10,374 nt of DNA from a bacterium HR32 (lineage in GTDB: Bacteria; Sysuimicrobiota; Sysuimicrobiia; Sysuimicrobiales; Sysuimicrobiaceae), in contig BEII01000028.1 of NCBI GenBank assembly GCA_002898935.1, forward strand, positions 1-10,374, given 5' to 3'. The notes beneath the pieces were generated by a model. The model had not been told where the DNA came from. It worked only from the letters and a program-made list of their open reading frames with translations, and searched no databases. The position numbers were made by a program, and so were the translations under genes. This document shows, piece by piece, positions 1 to 6,368 of this stretch (position 1 is its first letter; each line of letters begins with the position of its first letter).

Positions 1-2
1 CG

Positions 3-566
3 GTGGGTGGCGCGCTGTTCTTCGCCGCGCAGTTCGTGAGTCGTCCCGTGGCGGCGTTGGCCGCCGTGCTGCTCGGCCCGCTGCCGGAGGACGCACCCGG
101 CTGGCCTCTGGTGGCCGTGCTGGTGGCGCTCGCAGAACTGTTCAAGCTCACCACCGCGCTCGTGCTGCACCAGGCGTACCGCATGGACGCAGGTCGGGGC
201 GCTGCCATGGGAGCCGCGGTGGGCGCGGGGTTCGGGGTGTGGTCCGAGGCGGTGATCTTGAACTCGGTGTTCCAGGTGGCGCGGCTGGGGCTGCCGGGCG
301 GCAGCTCCCTGGGAGCGGCCGTGGCCGCTTCCCTGGCCCGGGTACTGGCCAACACCGCCAGCACCGGCCTGGGCGCGCACCTTGCGGCCTCCGGACGGTT
401 GTGGGCGGGGCTTCTGACCGCGGGCGGCGTGCAGCTCGCCCTCGACCCGGGCCTGCGGATGGTGGCGGTGCGCGCGGAGTGGGCGACGGCCCTCACCCTC
501 CTGGTGGGCGGAGGCGCGTTCGCAGCCCTGGTGGCGTGCGGGGCGGGGAGGTCGGGATGCCGGTGA
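3..566 (+). CDS. Polytopic membrane protein, C-terminal part (weak PrsW/YhfC-like resemblance)
   Basis: The reading frame is open to the left edge, so the GTG at 3 is probably internal and the gene likely begins before the window. The visible 187 residues are hydrophobic, with about six likely membrane segments near residues 4-26, 34-56, 67-90, 102-128, 132-150 and 159-180. No signal peptide can be judged. The segment AELFK (44-48), the later GAGFGVWSE (74-82) and the polar-helix motif ARVLANTAST (112-121) lie in the same order as the three motifs of PrsW/YhfC-type intramembrane proteases (EExxK, FxxxE, HxxxD). The match is poor: the first Glu is Ala, the His is Asn and the Asp is Thr. A proteolytic role is therefore doubtful. 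The 3' end overlaps yerC by 10 bases, so the two are probably cotranscribed. The coding call is firm; the function is unknown. Confidence 0.6.
   Translation: MGGALFFAAQFVSRPVAALAAVLLGPLPEDAPGWPLVAVLVALAELFKLTTALVLHQAYRMDAGRGAAMGAAVGAGFGVWSEAVILNSVFQVARLGLPGGSSLGAAVAASLARVLANTASTGLGAHLAASGRLWAGLLTAGGVQLALDPGLRMVAVRAEWATALTLLVGGGAFAALVACGAGRSGCR
545..551 (+). promoter_or_regulatory. Ribosome binding site of yerC/hisR
   Basis: GGGGAGG lies five bases before the ATG at 557 and inside the end of the upstream coding region. It fixes the start of the regulator, whose frame is open much further upstream (an in-frame ATG lies at 239). Confidence 0.7.
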
Positions 567-874
567 ACCCGAAGCTGCGGGACCCACACACGGACCGCCT
601 GTTCGAGGCCATCCTGGCCCTGCGGACGGTGGAGGAGTGCTACCGGTTCTTCGAGGACCTGTGCACGGTGCACGAGCTGCGGGCTCTGGCCCAGCGCTTC
701 CACGTGGCGCGGCTGCTGCACGAGGGGGCCACCTACGAGGAAGTGGTCCGGCGGACGGGCGCCAGCTCGGCTACGGTGAGCCGGGTCAAGCGGTTCCTGG
801 AGTACGGCGCGGACGGCTACCGCCTCGTACTGCGACGGCTAAGCCGGGCGCGCACTCCGCGGGCCCGGGGTTGA
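557..874 (+). CDS. yerC: YerC/YecD family TrpR-like transcriptional regulator (HisR type)
   Basis: This 105-residue all-helical DNA-binding protein closely follows the Bacillus YerC pattern: LFEAILAL, then EECYRFFEDLCT, ALAQRF.VARLL, TYEEV and a helix-turn-helix TGASSATVSRVKRFL at about 73-87, followed by YG.DGY. TrpR-family proteins act as dimeric repressors that bind palindromic operators, often with an amino-acid corepressor. From memory, comparative genomics has proposed YerC (HisR) as the repressor of histidine genes in Firmicutes, and its position directly before a his operon fits that role. Histidine as corepressor is inference. The ATG start is set by GGGGAGG five bases upstream. The gene overlaps the membrane-protein gene by 10 bases, and its stop codon lies inside the -35 box of the his promoter. 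The family call is very secure; regulation of this operon is likely but unproven. Confidence 0.93.
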   Translation: MPVNPKLRDPHTDRLFEAILALRTVEECYRFFEDLCTVHELRALAQRFHVARLLHEGATYEEVVRRTGASSATVSRVKRFLEYGADGYRLVLRRLSRARTPRARG

Positions 875-899
875 CCGCCCACGCGCGGGGTGGTAGGGT
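871..899 (+). promoter_or_regulatory. Putative sigma70-type promoter of the his operon
   Basis: TTGACC (871-876), a 17-base spacer and TAGGGT (894-899) make a good housekeeping promoter for such a GC-rich genome. Transcription would begin near 905-908, leaving a leader of about 55 bases before hisZ. The TGA stop of yerC (872-874) is part of the -35 box, so the promoter is nested in the regulator gene's end. This is sequence matching only; read-through from the upstream genes could also supply his transcripts. Confidence 0.6.
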
Positions 900-915
900 G
901 AAGGCCTGTGGTCTA

Positions 916-945
916 TTCATCGCTTTAGCGAGGTAAAGTCGTGAA
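916..945 (+). promoter_or_regulatory. AT-rich inverted repeat in the his leader, candidate YerC/HisR operator
   Basis: Two nested arm pairs share one centre: TTCA (916-919) with TGAA (942-945), and CTTTA (923-927) with TAAAG (934-938). An overlapping near-perfect palindrome, TCGCTTTAGCGA, lies at 920-931. The element sits about 10-40 bases after the predicted transcription start and before hisZ. Its AT-rich arms stand out from the surrounding GC-rich sequence. A symmetrical site between promoter and first gene, next to a TrpR-family regulator gene, is where a repressor site would be expected. As RNA it would form only a weak hairpin. Binding by YerC is inference. Confidence 0.45.
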
Positions 946-947
946 GA

Positions 948-962
948 ACGGGAGCGCTCCGT
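948..962 (+). promoter_or_regulatory. Possible hairpin over the hisZ ribosome site and start codon
   Basis: ACGGG (948-952) can pair with TCCGT (958-962), including one G-U pair, around the loop AGCGC. It would cover the ribosome site GGGAG (950-954) and the first two bases of the GTG start at 961. The core GGAGCGCTCC (951-960) is also a perfect 10-base DNA palindrome. Short palindromes are common by chance at this GC content, so a role in translation control or as a second protein site is only possible. Confidence 0.3.
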
Positions 963-2178
963 GAGGTCCGCGCGCCCTCCCGCTTGGCTGCGGCTCCCCC
1001 CGGGGCTGCGGGACTGGGCCCCAGACGACCTGGCGCGGCTGCGGGCCCTGGAGGGCCGGCTAAGGGGCGCCTTCGAGGCCTGGGGGTACCGAGAAGTGGC
1101 GACCCCCGCCCTCGAGTACCTGGAGACCTGGCAGCGGGGCACGGGCGCGCCGCCCCGTGCGCTGTTCGTGGTGGTGGACCGCACCGGAGAGCTGCTGGCC
1201 CTGCGGCCGGAGATGACGGTCCCTGTAGCCCGCTTCGTGGCCACCCGGTGGCCCGCGGCGGTGGCGCGGCTGTACTACGTGGGACCGGTCTTCCGCGGCG
1301 GCGAGGTCGTCCGCGGGGACGGACGGGAGTTCTTGCAGGCGGGCGTGGAGCGGGTCGGCGAGGGCGGGCCGGACGCGGACGCGGAGGTGGTGGCGCTGGC
1401 CGTGGACGCCCTGCGCGGCGCGGGTGTACCCGAGGTCAGGGTCGGGCTCGGGCACGCAGGCTTCCTACGCGCCCTGCTCGACGCCGCGGACCTCCCAGAC
1501 GAAGAGCGCGGACCCTTGGCCGCGGCGCTGCTTCGGCGCGACTTCGTCACGGTGAGCGCGCGTCTGGCCACGGCCCCCCAGGAGGTACGGAAGGCGCTGC
1601 AGGACCTGCCGGCCCTACGCGGCCCTGAGGCCCTGCCCCGAGCCCGCCGGGTGGGCGTGGGACAGGACGCGCTGGACGAGCTGGAAGCCGTGTGCGACGC
1701 CCTGCAGGCGTACGGCGTAGGTCACGCGGTGGAGGTCGACGTGGGCATCGTGCGGGACTTCGACTACTACACGGGTGTGGTGTTCGAGGCCTACGCCCCC
1801 GCGGTGGGCGCGCCGGTGCTGGGCGGAGGCCGGTACGACGGGCTGCTCGCCCGCTTCGGCGACCCTCGGCCCGCGGTGGGATTCGCGGTGCACGCGGAGC
1901 GCGCCCTGGCCGCATGCTCGGGGGTGGAAGTGGCCTCCCAGGTGCTCGAGGTGTACTACGACCCCGAAGCCCGCCCCCTGGCCTTACGGTGGGCGCAGAC
2001 GGCCCGCGCGGCCGGGGTGCGCGTGGCCGCCGGCCCGGCCCCGTCCCCGTCCCCGCAAGGGTCCGGGGTGTGGTTCCGGAGCGACGGGCCGTGGTGGGTG
2101 CAGGGGGGCGAGGCGCGGCGACTCGCGCCGCAGGAGCTGGAGGCCCTCACGCGCGGAGGTGCCTCGTGGCTGTCCTGA
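961..2178 (+). CDS. hisZ: ATP phosphoribosyltransferase regulatory subunit HisZ
   Basis: HisZ is a catalytically dead paralogue of histidyl-tRNA synthetase that pairs with short HisG, enabling its activity and histidine feedback control in the cytoplasm. The 405-residue protein shows the synthetase-like fold in order: motif-1 region WGYREVATPALEY (41-53), motif-2 region ALRPEMTVPVARF (80-92) and FRGGEVVRGDGREFLQAG (111-128), the histidine-binding stretch IVRDFDYYTGVVFE (263-276) and motif 3 GGRYDGLLARFG (289-300). The last roughly 80 residues form the small HisZ-type C-terminal domain, with a Pro/Ser-rich loop PAPSPSPQGSG (359-369), rather than a typical anticodon-binding domain. The GTG start at 961 has GGGAG six bases upstream. 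Position next to a short hisG separates it from HisS. It is the first gene of the operon and overlaps hisG by 13 bases. HisS is the alternative but unlikely. Confidence 0.92.
   Translation: MRSARPPAWLRLPPGLRDWAPDDLARLRALEGRLRGAFEAWGYREVATPALEYLETWQRGTGAPPRALFVVVDRTGELLALRPEMTVPVARFVATRWPAAVARLYYVGPVFRGGEVVRGDGREFLQAGVERVGEGGPDADAEVVALAVDALRGAGVPEVRVGLGHAGFLRALLDAADLPDEERGPLAAALLRRDFVTVSARLATAPQEVRKALQDLPALRGPEALPRARRVGVGQDALDELEAVCDALQAYGVGHAVEVDVGIVRDFDYYTGVVFEAYAPAVGAPVLGGGRYDGLLARFGDPRPAVGFAVHAERALAACSGVEVASQVLEVYYDPEARPLALRWAQTARAAGVRVAAGPAPSPSPQGSGVWFRSDGPWWVQGGEARRLAPQELEALTRGGASWLS
2155..2160 (+). promoter_or_regulatory. Ribosome binding site deciding the hisG start
   Basis: GGAGGT lies five bases before the GTG at 2166. 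The hisG frame is open far upstream inside hisZ (an in-frame ATG lies at 1692), so this site and the LAVPSGRL N-terminus fix the start. Confidence 0.7.
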
Positions 2179-2801
2179 GGCTCGCGGTGCCGTCCGGCCG
2201 GCTGCTCCCGGACACCTTTCGGCTGCTGCGGGCCGCGGGCTACCGGCCGGGGGAAGGGGACTCGGACCGAAGCCTCCTCCGGCGATGGGAGGGACTCGTT
2301 CTGGTGGTGGCCAAGCCCGTGGACCTTCTGACGTACGTGGAACGCGGGGCCGCGGACTGCGGCGTGGTGGGCAAGGACGTCCTGCTGGAGCAGGCGCACG
2401 AGGTGTACGAGCTGGTGGACCTCGGCTTCGGGCGGTGCCGCGGCGTGGTGGCGCTCCCGGCGGAGTCCCGCCACCTGTGGGCGGACAGCCGCAGGCCGCT
2501 GCGGATCGCCACCAAGTACCCCCGGGTGGCGGAGCGGTTCTTCTGGGAGCGCGGCCGCCCCGTGGAGATCGTGGAGCTGTACGGGTCGGTGGAGCTCGCC
2601 CCCCAGGTGGGCCTGAGCGACGGGATCTTGGATCTGGTGATGACGGGCACCACGCTGCGTGCGAACGGCCTGGTGGAGGTGGCGGAGGTGTTCACGTCCA
2701 CCGCGCGGCTCGTGGTAAACCCCGCGAGCCTGCGCACGCGCGCCGAGGCGGTCCAGGAGCTGGTGGCCCGGCTTTCGGAGGCAGCGCAGGGGGTCCGGTG
2801 A
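2166..2801 (+). CDS. hisG: ATP phosphoribosyltransferase catalytic subunit, short form HisG
   Basis: HisG joins PRPP and ATP to give phosphoribosyl-ATP, the first committed step of histidine synthesis. At 211 residues this is the short form, which lacks the C-terminal regulatory ACT-like domain and needs HisZ; hisZ is directly upstream. Visible family motifs are LAVPSGRL (6-13), AKPVDLLTYVERGAADCGVVGKDVLLE (49-75, family pattern), LGFGRCR (86-92), RIATKYP (113-119), ELYGSVELAP (137-146) and the PRPP-binding loop DLVMTGTTLRANGL (156-169). The usual PKGR near the N-terminus is PSGR here; E. coli HisG has KSGR at this place, so activity is not in doubt. The GTG start at 2166 follows GGAGGT and overlaps hisZ by 13 bases. 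The stop overlaps the hisD start as GTGA. Confidence 0.95.
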   Translation: MAVLRLAVPSGRLLPDTFRLLRAAGYRPGEGDSDRSLLRRWEGLVLVVAKPVDLLTYVERGAADCGVVGKDVLLEQAHEVYELVDLGFGRCRGVVALPAESRHLWADSRRPLRIATKYPRVAERFFWERGRPVEIVELYGSVELAPQVGLSDGILDLVMTGTTLRANGLVEVAEVFTSTARLVVNPASLRTRAEAVQELVARLSEAAQGVR

Positions 2802-4123
2802 GCGCTGTGGTGCGGTTCGCGAGGCTCAGGGACCTGGACCGCGGGGAGTTGCGCCGACTTCTGGCGCGGTCTCAGGCTTACGTACTCGCGGAAGCGGCCC
2901 AGGAGGGTGCCCGCGCCCTGCTGGCGGACGTAGAGCGGCGCGGCGACGCCGCCGTGGCCGACGCCACCGCGCGCTTTGACGGCGTGCGGATCGAGCCCGA
3001 GAGGTTGCGGGTGGCGCGGGAGGAGGTGGCGGCGGCCTACGACGCGGTGGACGAGGGCCTGCGGGCAGCCCTGGCGTCCGCGGTGGAGCGGGCCCGGCGA
3101 TTCTCCGAGTGGCTCCGTCCGCCCGCGCGGGTGGCCGAAGAGCTCGAGCCGGGCATGACGGTGGGCGTGCAGTACACGCCCCTTGCGTCCGTGGGCGCCT
3201 ATGTGCCCTCCGGGAAGGGACGCTTCCCGTCCACGGTGGTCACCCTCCTGACCCCCGCGGTGGTGGCCGGGGTCCCGGAGCTGGCGGTGGTGGTGCCGCC
3301 GCAGGCGGACGGCCGGGCCGACCCCGCGGTGATGGTGGCCGCGGACCTGCTGGGGGTCGAGCGCGTGTACCGGTGCAACGGTCCTGCCGGGATCGCGGCC
3401 CTGGCCGTGGGGACGGAGACCTTCCCGCGGGTGGAAGCCCTGGTGGGCCCGGGCGGCCCGCACGTGGTGGCCATGCAGCTCGTGGCGCAAAGCCGCGGGG
3501 TCCGCGTCCTCGGGCTGTTCGGCCCCACGGAGTCGGTGGTGCTGGCGGACGAGACCGCAGACCCCGACCGGGTGGCGTTGGACCTTCTGAACGAGGCGGA
3601 GCACGGCAGCGACTCGGCGGCGCTGCTCGTCACGCCCAGCGCCGCCCTCGCCCAGGCGGTGCGGGACCGCGTAGGTCGCCTGCTGGAGCGCCTTCCGGAG
3701 CCTCGACGCACGTACGCGCAGGATGCGCTCACGCACTTCGGCGGGATCTTCCAGACGGAAGACTGGGAGGAGGCGGTGGACTTCGTGAATGTCTACGCAC
3801 CGGAGCACGTGTTGGTGCACGCGCAGGAGCCGTGGCGTACAGCGCAGCGCATCCGCCACGCCGGCGAGATCCTACTCGGGCCCCACACGCCGTTTTCAGC
3901 CGCGAACTACGCCATCGGGGTACCCGCGGCCCTGCCCACAGGCGGAGCCGCACGCCGCGACTCCGGCGTCACCGTGCTGAGCTTCCTCAAGGTGACCTCG
4001 GTGGCGGAGCTTTCGCCCGAAGGGCTTGAGCGCCTGCGGCCGGTGGTGGAGCGGCTGGGCGCGTACGAGGAGTTCCCCGCGCACGTCATGGCGGTGCGCG
4101 ACCGGCCCGGAGGCGAGTCGTGA
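2798..4123 (+). CDS. hisD: Histidinol dehydrogenase HisD, divergent zinc site
   Basis: HisD oxidises L-histidinol to L-histidine in two NAD-dependent steps using a zinc site. The 441-residue length is normal. Family segments seen are RRGDAAVADATARFDG (48-62), VGAYVPSGKGRFPSTVVTLLTPA (family pattern, 132-154), CNGPAGIAALAVGTETFP (193-210), GLFGPTESVVLADE (239-252) and VYAPEHV (332-338), with the catalytic Glu336-His337. Several classical residues differ. By hand alignment to E. coli HisD, zinc ligand Gln259 is Glu266, zinc ligand Asp360 is Asn370, and substrate contact His367 is Ala377. The zinc ligands His262 and His419 remain as His269 and His429. GPGN is GPGG, and AGPSE is FGPTE. These traits recall HisD-like dehydrogenases outside the classical enzyme. 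The operon position argues for histidinol as substrate. The GTG start overlaps hisG, and the stop overlaps hisC by 4 bases. Confidence 0.85.
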   Translation: MSAVVRFARLRDLDRGELRRLLARSQAYVLAEAAQEGARALLADVERRGDAAVADATARFDGVRIEPERLRVAREEVAAAYDAVDEGLRAALASAVERARRFSEWLRPPARVAEELEPGMTVGVQYTPLASVGAYVPSGKGRFPSTVVTLLTPAVVAGVPELAVVVPPQADGRADPAVMVAADLLGVERVYRCNGPAGIAALAVGTETFPRVEALVGPGGPHVVAMQLVAQSRGVRVLGLFGPTESVVLADETADPDRVALDLLNEAEHGSDSAALLVTPSAALAQAVRDRVGRLLERLPEPRRTYAQDALTHFGGIFQTEDWEEAVDFVNVYAPEHVLVHAQEPWRTAQRIRHAGEILLGPHTPFSAANYAIGVPAALPTGGAARRDSGVTVLSFLKVTSVAELSPEGLERLRPVVERLGAYEEFPAHVMAVRDRPGGES

Positions 4124-5175
4124 GGGTGCGGCCGCGGCCGGGCGTGGAAGCGTTGCGGGCCTACCGGCTCGGGGTGGTGGAGGCACCGGTGAAGCTGAAC
4201 CAGAACGAGTGCCCCTACGACCTCCCACCGGACCTGAAGGAAGAGGTGCTGGCCGCCCTGCGGGCCGCGCCCTGGAACCGCTACCCGCCCATGCGGGCGG
4301 ACCGATGCCGGGAGGCGGTGGCGAGCAGCTGTGGGGTCCCCCCCGACCACGTGCTCGTCACCAACGGATCCAACGAGGCCATCCTGGCGTTGTTCCAGAC
4401 CTTCGCCACGGGCGGGGTGGTGGTGCTCCCGGAGCCGGGCTACTCCATGGCTCCCGCCCTGGCGGTGGCCGCGGGCGCCCGCCCGCACGGGGTGCCCCTG
4501 CGGTCTGACCTCACCGTGGACGCGCAGGCCCTGGCCCAGGCCGCGCAGGAGCACCGCGCGGTGGTGTTCGTGGCGTCGCCCAACAACCCCACGGGACGCG
4601 CCGCGGATCCCGAAACGCTAGAGTCGCTGCTGCAGCGGGCCCCGGGCCTGGTGGTGGTGGACGAGGCCTACTGGGGCTTCTCGCCGTGGTCGCCGCTTGC
4701 GCTCCTGCACCGGTACCCGCACCTGGCGGTCCTGCGCACCGCCTCCAAGGCCTTCGGGCTCGCGGGCGCGCGGGTGGGCTGGATCGTGGCCCACCCGGAG
4801 GTGGTGGACGCGGTGGGACGCGTGCTGCCGCCGTACAACGTCAACCTCTTCGCGCAGGCCACGGTGGAAGCCGCGGCCAGGCGGCCGGAGCTGGTGGCGC
4901 AAAGGGTGCGGGAGGTGGTGGCGGAGCGGGAGAGGCTTGCGGCGGGGTTGCGGTCTCTGGGCGTGCAGGTGTTTCCGAGCGACGCCAACTTCCTCCTGAT
5001 CCGCGTGCGGGACGCCCAGGAGACCTTCGCGCGGCTGCTGGAGCGGGGCGTGCTGGTGCGGGACGTGTCGCGCTTCCCCCTGCTCGCGGGTTGCCTGCGG
5101 GTGACGGTGGGGACCCCCGCGGAGAACGACGCCTTCCTCGAAGCCCTCCGGGCTGCGCAGGAGGTGGCGGTGTGA
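4120..5175 (+). CDS. hisC: Histidinol-phosphate aminotransferase HisC
   Basis: HisC is a PLP-dependent, fold-type I cytoplasmic enzyme that transaminates imidazole-acetol phosphate with glutamate to L-histidinol phosphate. The 351 residues are the usual length. Visible are KLNQNECPYDLP (25-36), the substrate-binding TNGSNEAIL (81-89), SPNNPTG (153-159), VVVDEAYWGF (178-187) with the cofactor-binding Asp181 and Tyr184, the Schiff-base lysine in TASKAFGLAGARVGW (207-221; Lys210, Arg218), and the carboxylate or phosphate Arg327 in LRVTVG. The GTG start at 4120 has GGAGG six bases before it and overlaps hisD by 4 bases. Because HisC-family enzymes can also act on aromatic amino acids, dual use is possible, but the operon makes histidine synthesis its main role. 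Confidence 0.95.
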   Translation: MRVRPRPGVEALRAYRLGVVEAPVKLNQNECPYDLPPDLKEEVLAALRAAPWNRYPPMRADRCREAVASSCGVPPDHVLVTNGSNEAILALFQTFATGGVVVLPEPGYSMAPALAVAAGARPHGVPLRSDLTVDAQALAQAAQEHRAVVFVASPNNPTGRAADPETLESLLQRAPGLVVVDEAYWGFSPWSPLALLHRYPHLAVLRTASKAFGLAGARVGWIVAHPEVVDAVGRVLPPYNVNLFAQATVEAAARRPELVAQRVREVVAERERLAAGLRSLGVQVFPSDANFLLIRVRDAQETFARLLERGVLVRDVSRFPLLAGCLRVTVGTPAENDAFLEALRAAQEVAV

Positions 5176-5750
5176 GGCGGGCGCAGGTGGAACGCAGGAC
5201 CGCGGAGACCTGGGTCCGGGTGAGCCTGGACCTGGACGGCGCGGGCGCGTCCCGGGTGCACACGGGGCTGCCGTTCCTCGACCACATGCTGGCTCAGTGG
5301 GCCCACCACGGGGGGTTCGACCTGGACGTGGAGGCCCAGGGCGACCTTCCGGTGGACGCCCACCACACCGTGGAGGACGTGGGGATCGTCCTCGGAGACG
5401 CGTTCTCCCGGGCCCTCGGGGAGGGCGCGGGCATCGCACGGTTTTCGAGTCTGCACGCAGCCATGGACGACGCCCTGGTGCTGTGCGCGGTGGACGTGAG
5501 CGGCCGGCCCTACCTGTACTGGGAGATGCGCTGGAACAGCCCCCTCGTGGGTGCTTTCCCCACCGAGCTCGTGGAGGAGTTCTTCCGCGCCTTTGCAGTC
5601 CACGGGCGGCTGACGCTGCACGTGGTCCACGTACACGGCCGGAACACCCACCACCTGGCAGAGGCGGCCTTCAAGGGGGTGGGAGTGGTGCTGGGTCGGG
5701 CGGTGCGCGTGGAGCGCAGCGGCCACCCGTCCACCAAGGGCGTGCTCTGA
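5172..5750 (+). CDS. hisB: Imidazoleglycerol-phosphate dehydratase HisB (single-domain)
   Basis: HisB removes water from imidazole-glycerol phosphate to give imidazole-acetol phosphate, using a two-manganese site in a large homo-oligomer. The 192-residue protein carries the expected metal and catalytic motifs: ERRTAET (7-13), LPFLDHML (33-40; His38), AHHTVEDVG (63-71; His64, His65, Glu68), MDDALVLCAVDVSGRP (98-113), THHLAEAAFK (159-168; His160, His161, Glu164, Lys168) and PSTKG (186-190; Lys189). It has no N-terminal HAD histidinol-phosphatase domain, unlike the fused enterobacterial HisB, so the phosphatase must be elsewhere. The GTG start at 5172 has AGGAGGT six bases upstream and overlaps the hisC stop as GTGA. 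Confidence 0.96.
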   Translation: MRRAQVERRTAETWVRVSLDLDGAGASRVHTGLPFLDHMLAQWAHHGGFDLDVEAQGDLPVDAHHTVEDVGIVLGDAFSRALGEGAGIARFSSLHAAMDDALVLCAVDVSGRPYLYWEMRWNSPLVGAFPTELVEEFFRAFAVHGRLTLHVVHVHGRNTHHLAEAAFKGVGVVLGRAVRVERSGHPSTKGVL

Positions 5751-5753
5751 GCG

Positions 5754-6368
5754 ATGCAGGCGGTGGTGGTGGACTACGGGGCGGGCAACCTGCTCAGCGT
5801 AGAGCGCGCGCTGCAGCGGGTGGGGTTTACCGTGGCGCTGGCGTCCCGTCCCGAGGAGATCCAGGACGCCGCGCTGGTGGTCCTGCCCGGGGTAGGTGCC
5901 TTCGGGCCTGCCGCACGCCGGCTCCAGGAGGCCGGCCTGTGGGAAGCCCTCCGGAGCTGGGCGCAGGGCGGAGGCCCGCTGCTGGGCCTGTGCCTGGGCA
6001 TGCAGCTCCTGTTCGAGGAGAGCGAGGAGGACGGCCGGCACCAGGGCCTGGGGCTGCTGCCGGGCCGTGTGGTCCGCTTGCCTGGCGGAGTGAAAGTCCC
6101 GCACATGGGCTGGAACACCCTGACCGTGGTGCGCGCCTCGCCGGTGACGGCGCATGTCCGGTCGGGGGCGCACGCGTACTTCGTGCACTCGTACTACGCA
6201 CAGACGCACCGGCGTTACGTGGTGGCGGAGACCGTCTACGGCGCCACCATCCCCGCGGTGGTGGAGAGGCGAGGGGTGGTGGGGTTTCAGTTCCACCCGG
6301 AGAAGAGCGGCGAGGTGGGACGCCGGCTGCTCGCGGGCGTCCGCGAGTGGTTGGAAGCGCGGAGATGA
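5754..6368 (+). CDS. hisH: Imidazole glycerol phosphate synthase glutaminase subunit HisH
   Basis: HisH is a class I glutamine amidotransferase. It frees ammonia from glutamine and passes it to HisF, which makes imidazole-glycerol phosphate and AICAR. The 204-residue protein begins with the typical VVDYGAGNLLSVERAL (5-20), has the oxyanion-region LPGVGAFG (44-51), the nucleophile Cys80 in GLCLGMQLLFEES (78-90), PHMGWNTL (116-123), and the rest of the triad, His181 and Glu183, in GFQFHPEKSG (177-186). The ATG at 5754 is three bases after hisB. Only a weak AAGGG lies upstream, about 12 bases away, so it probably depends on translation of hisB. Its stop overlaps hisA as ATGA. Confidence 0.96.
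   Translation: MQAVVVDYGAGNLLSVERALQRVGFTVALASRPEEIQDAALVVLPGVGAFGPAARRLQEAGLWEALRSWAQGGGPLLGLCLGMQLLFEESEEDGRHQGLGLLPGRVVRLPGGVKVPHMGWNTLTVVRASPVTAHVRSGAHAYFVHSYYAQTHRRYVVAETVYGATIPAVVERRGVVGFQFHPEKSGEVGRRLLAGVREWLEARR

Noticed and set aside
898..936. A 12-codon open frame (GTG...TAA) before hisZ as a His attenuator leader peptide
   Set aside because: It contains no His codon and starts within the predicted -10 box, so it would not be on the transcript. No terminator/antiterminator pair with a T-tract is visible.
900..960. T-box riboswitch for histidine
   Set aside because: The leader is only about 55 bases, far too short for a T-box, and no conserved T-box sequence is present.
961..2178. 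Histidyl-tRNA synthetase instead of HisZ
   Set aside because: The neighbouring short HisG needs HisZ, and the C-terminal part does not look like a normal anticodon-binding domain.
2240..3859. A 539-codon open frame on the minus strand
   Set aside because: It lies opposite the clear hisG and hisD genes. Its composition is rich in Arg, His and Pro with no recognisable domain, as expected for antisense frames in GC-rich DNA.
4668..6296. A 542-codon minus-strand open frame
   Set aside because: It mirrors hisC, hisB and hisH, has no family motifs, and is explained by codon-position GC bias.
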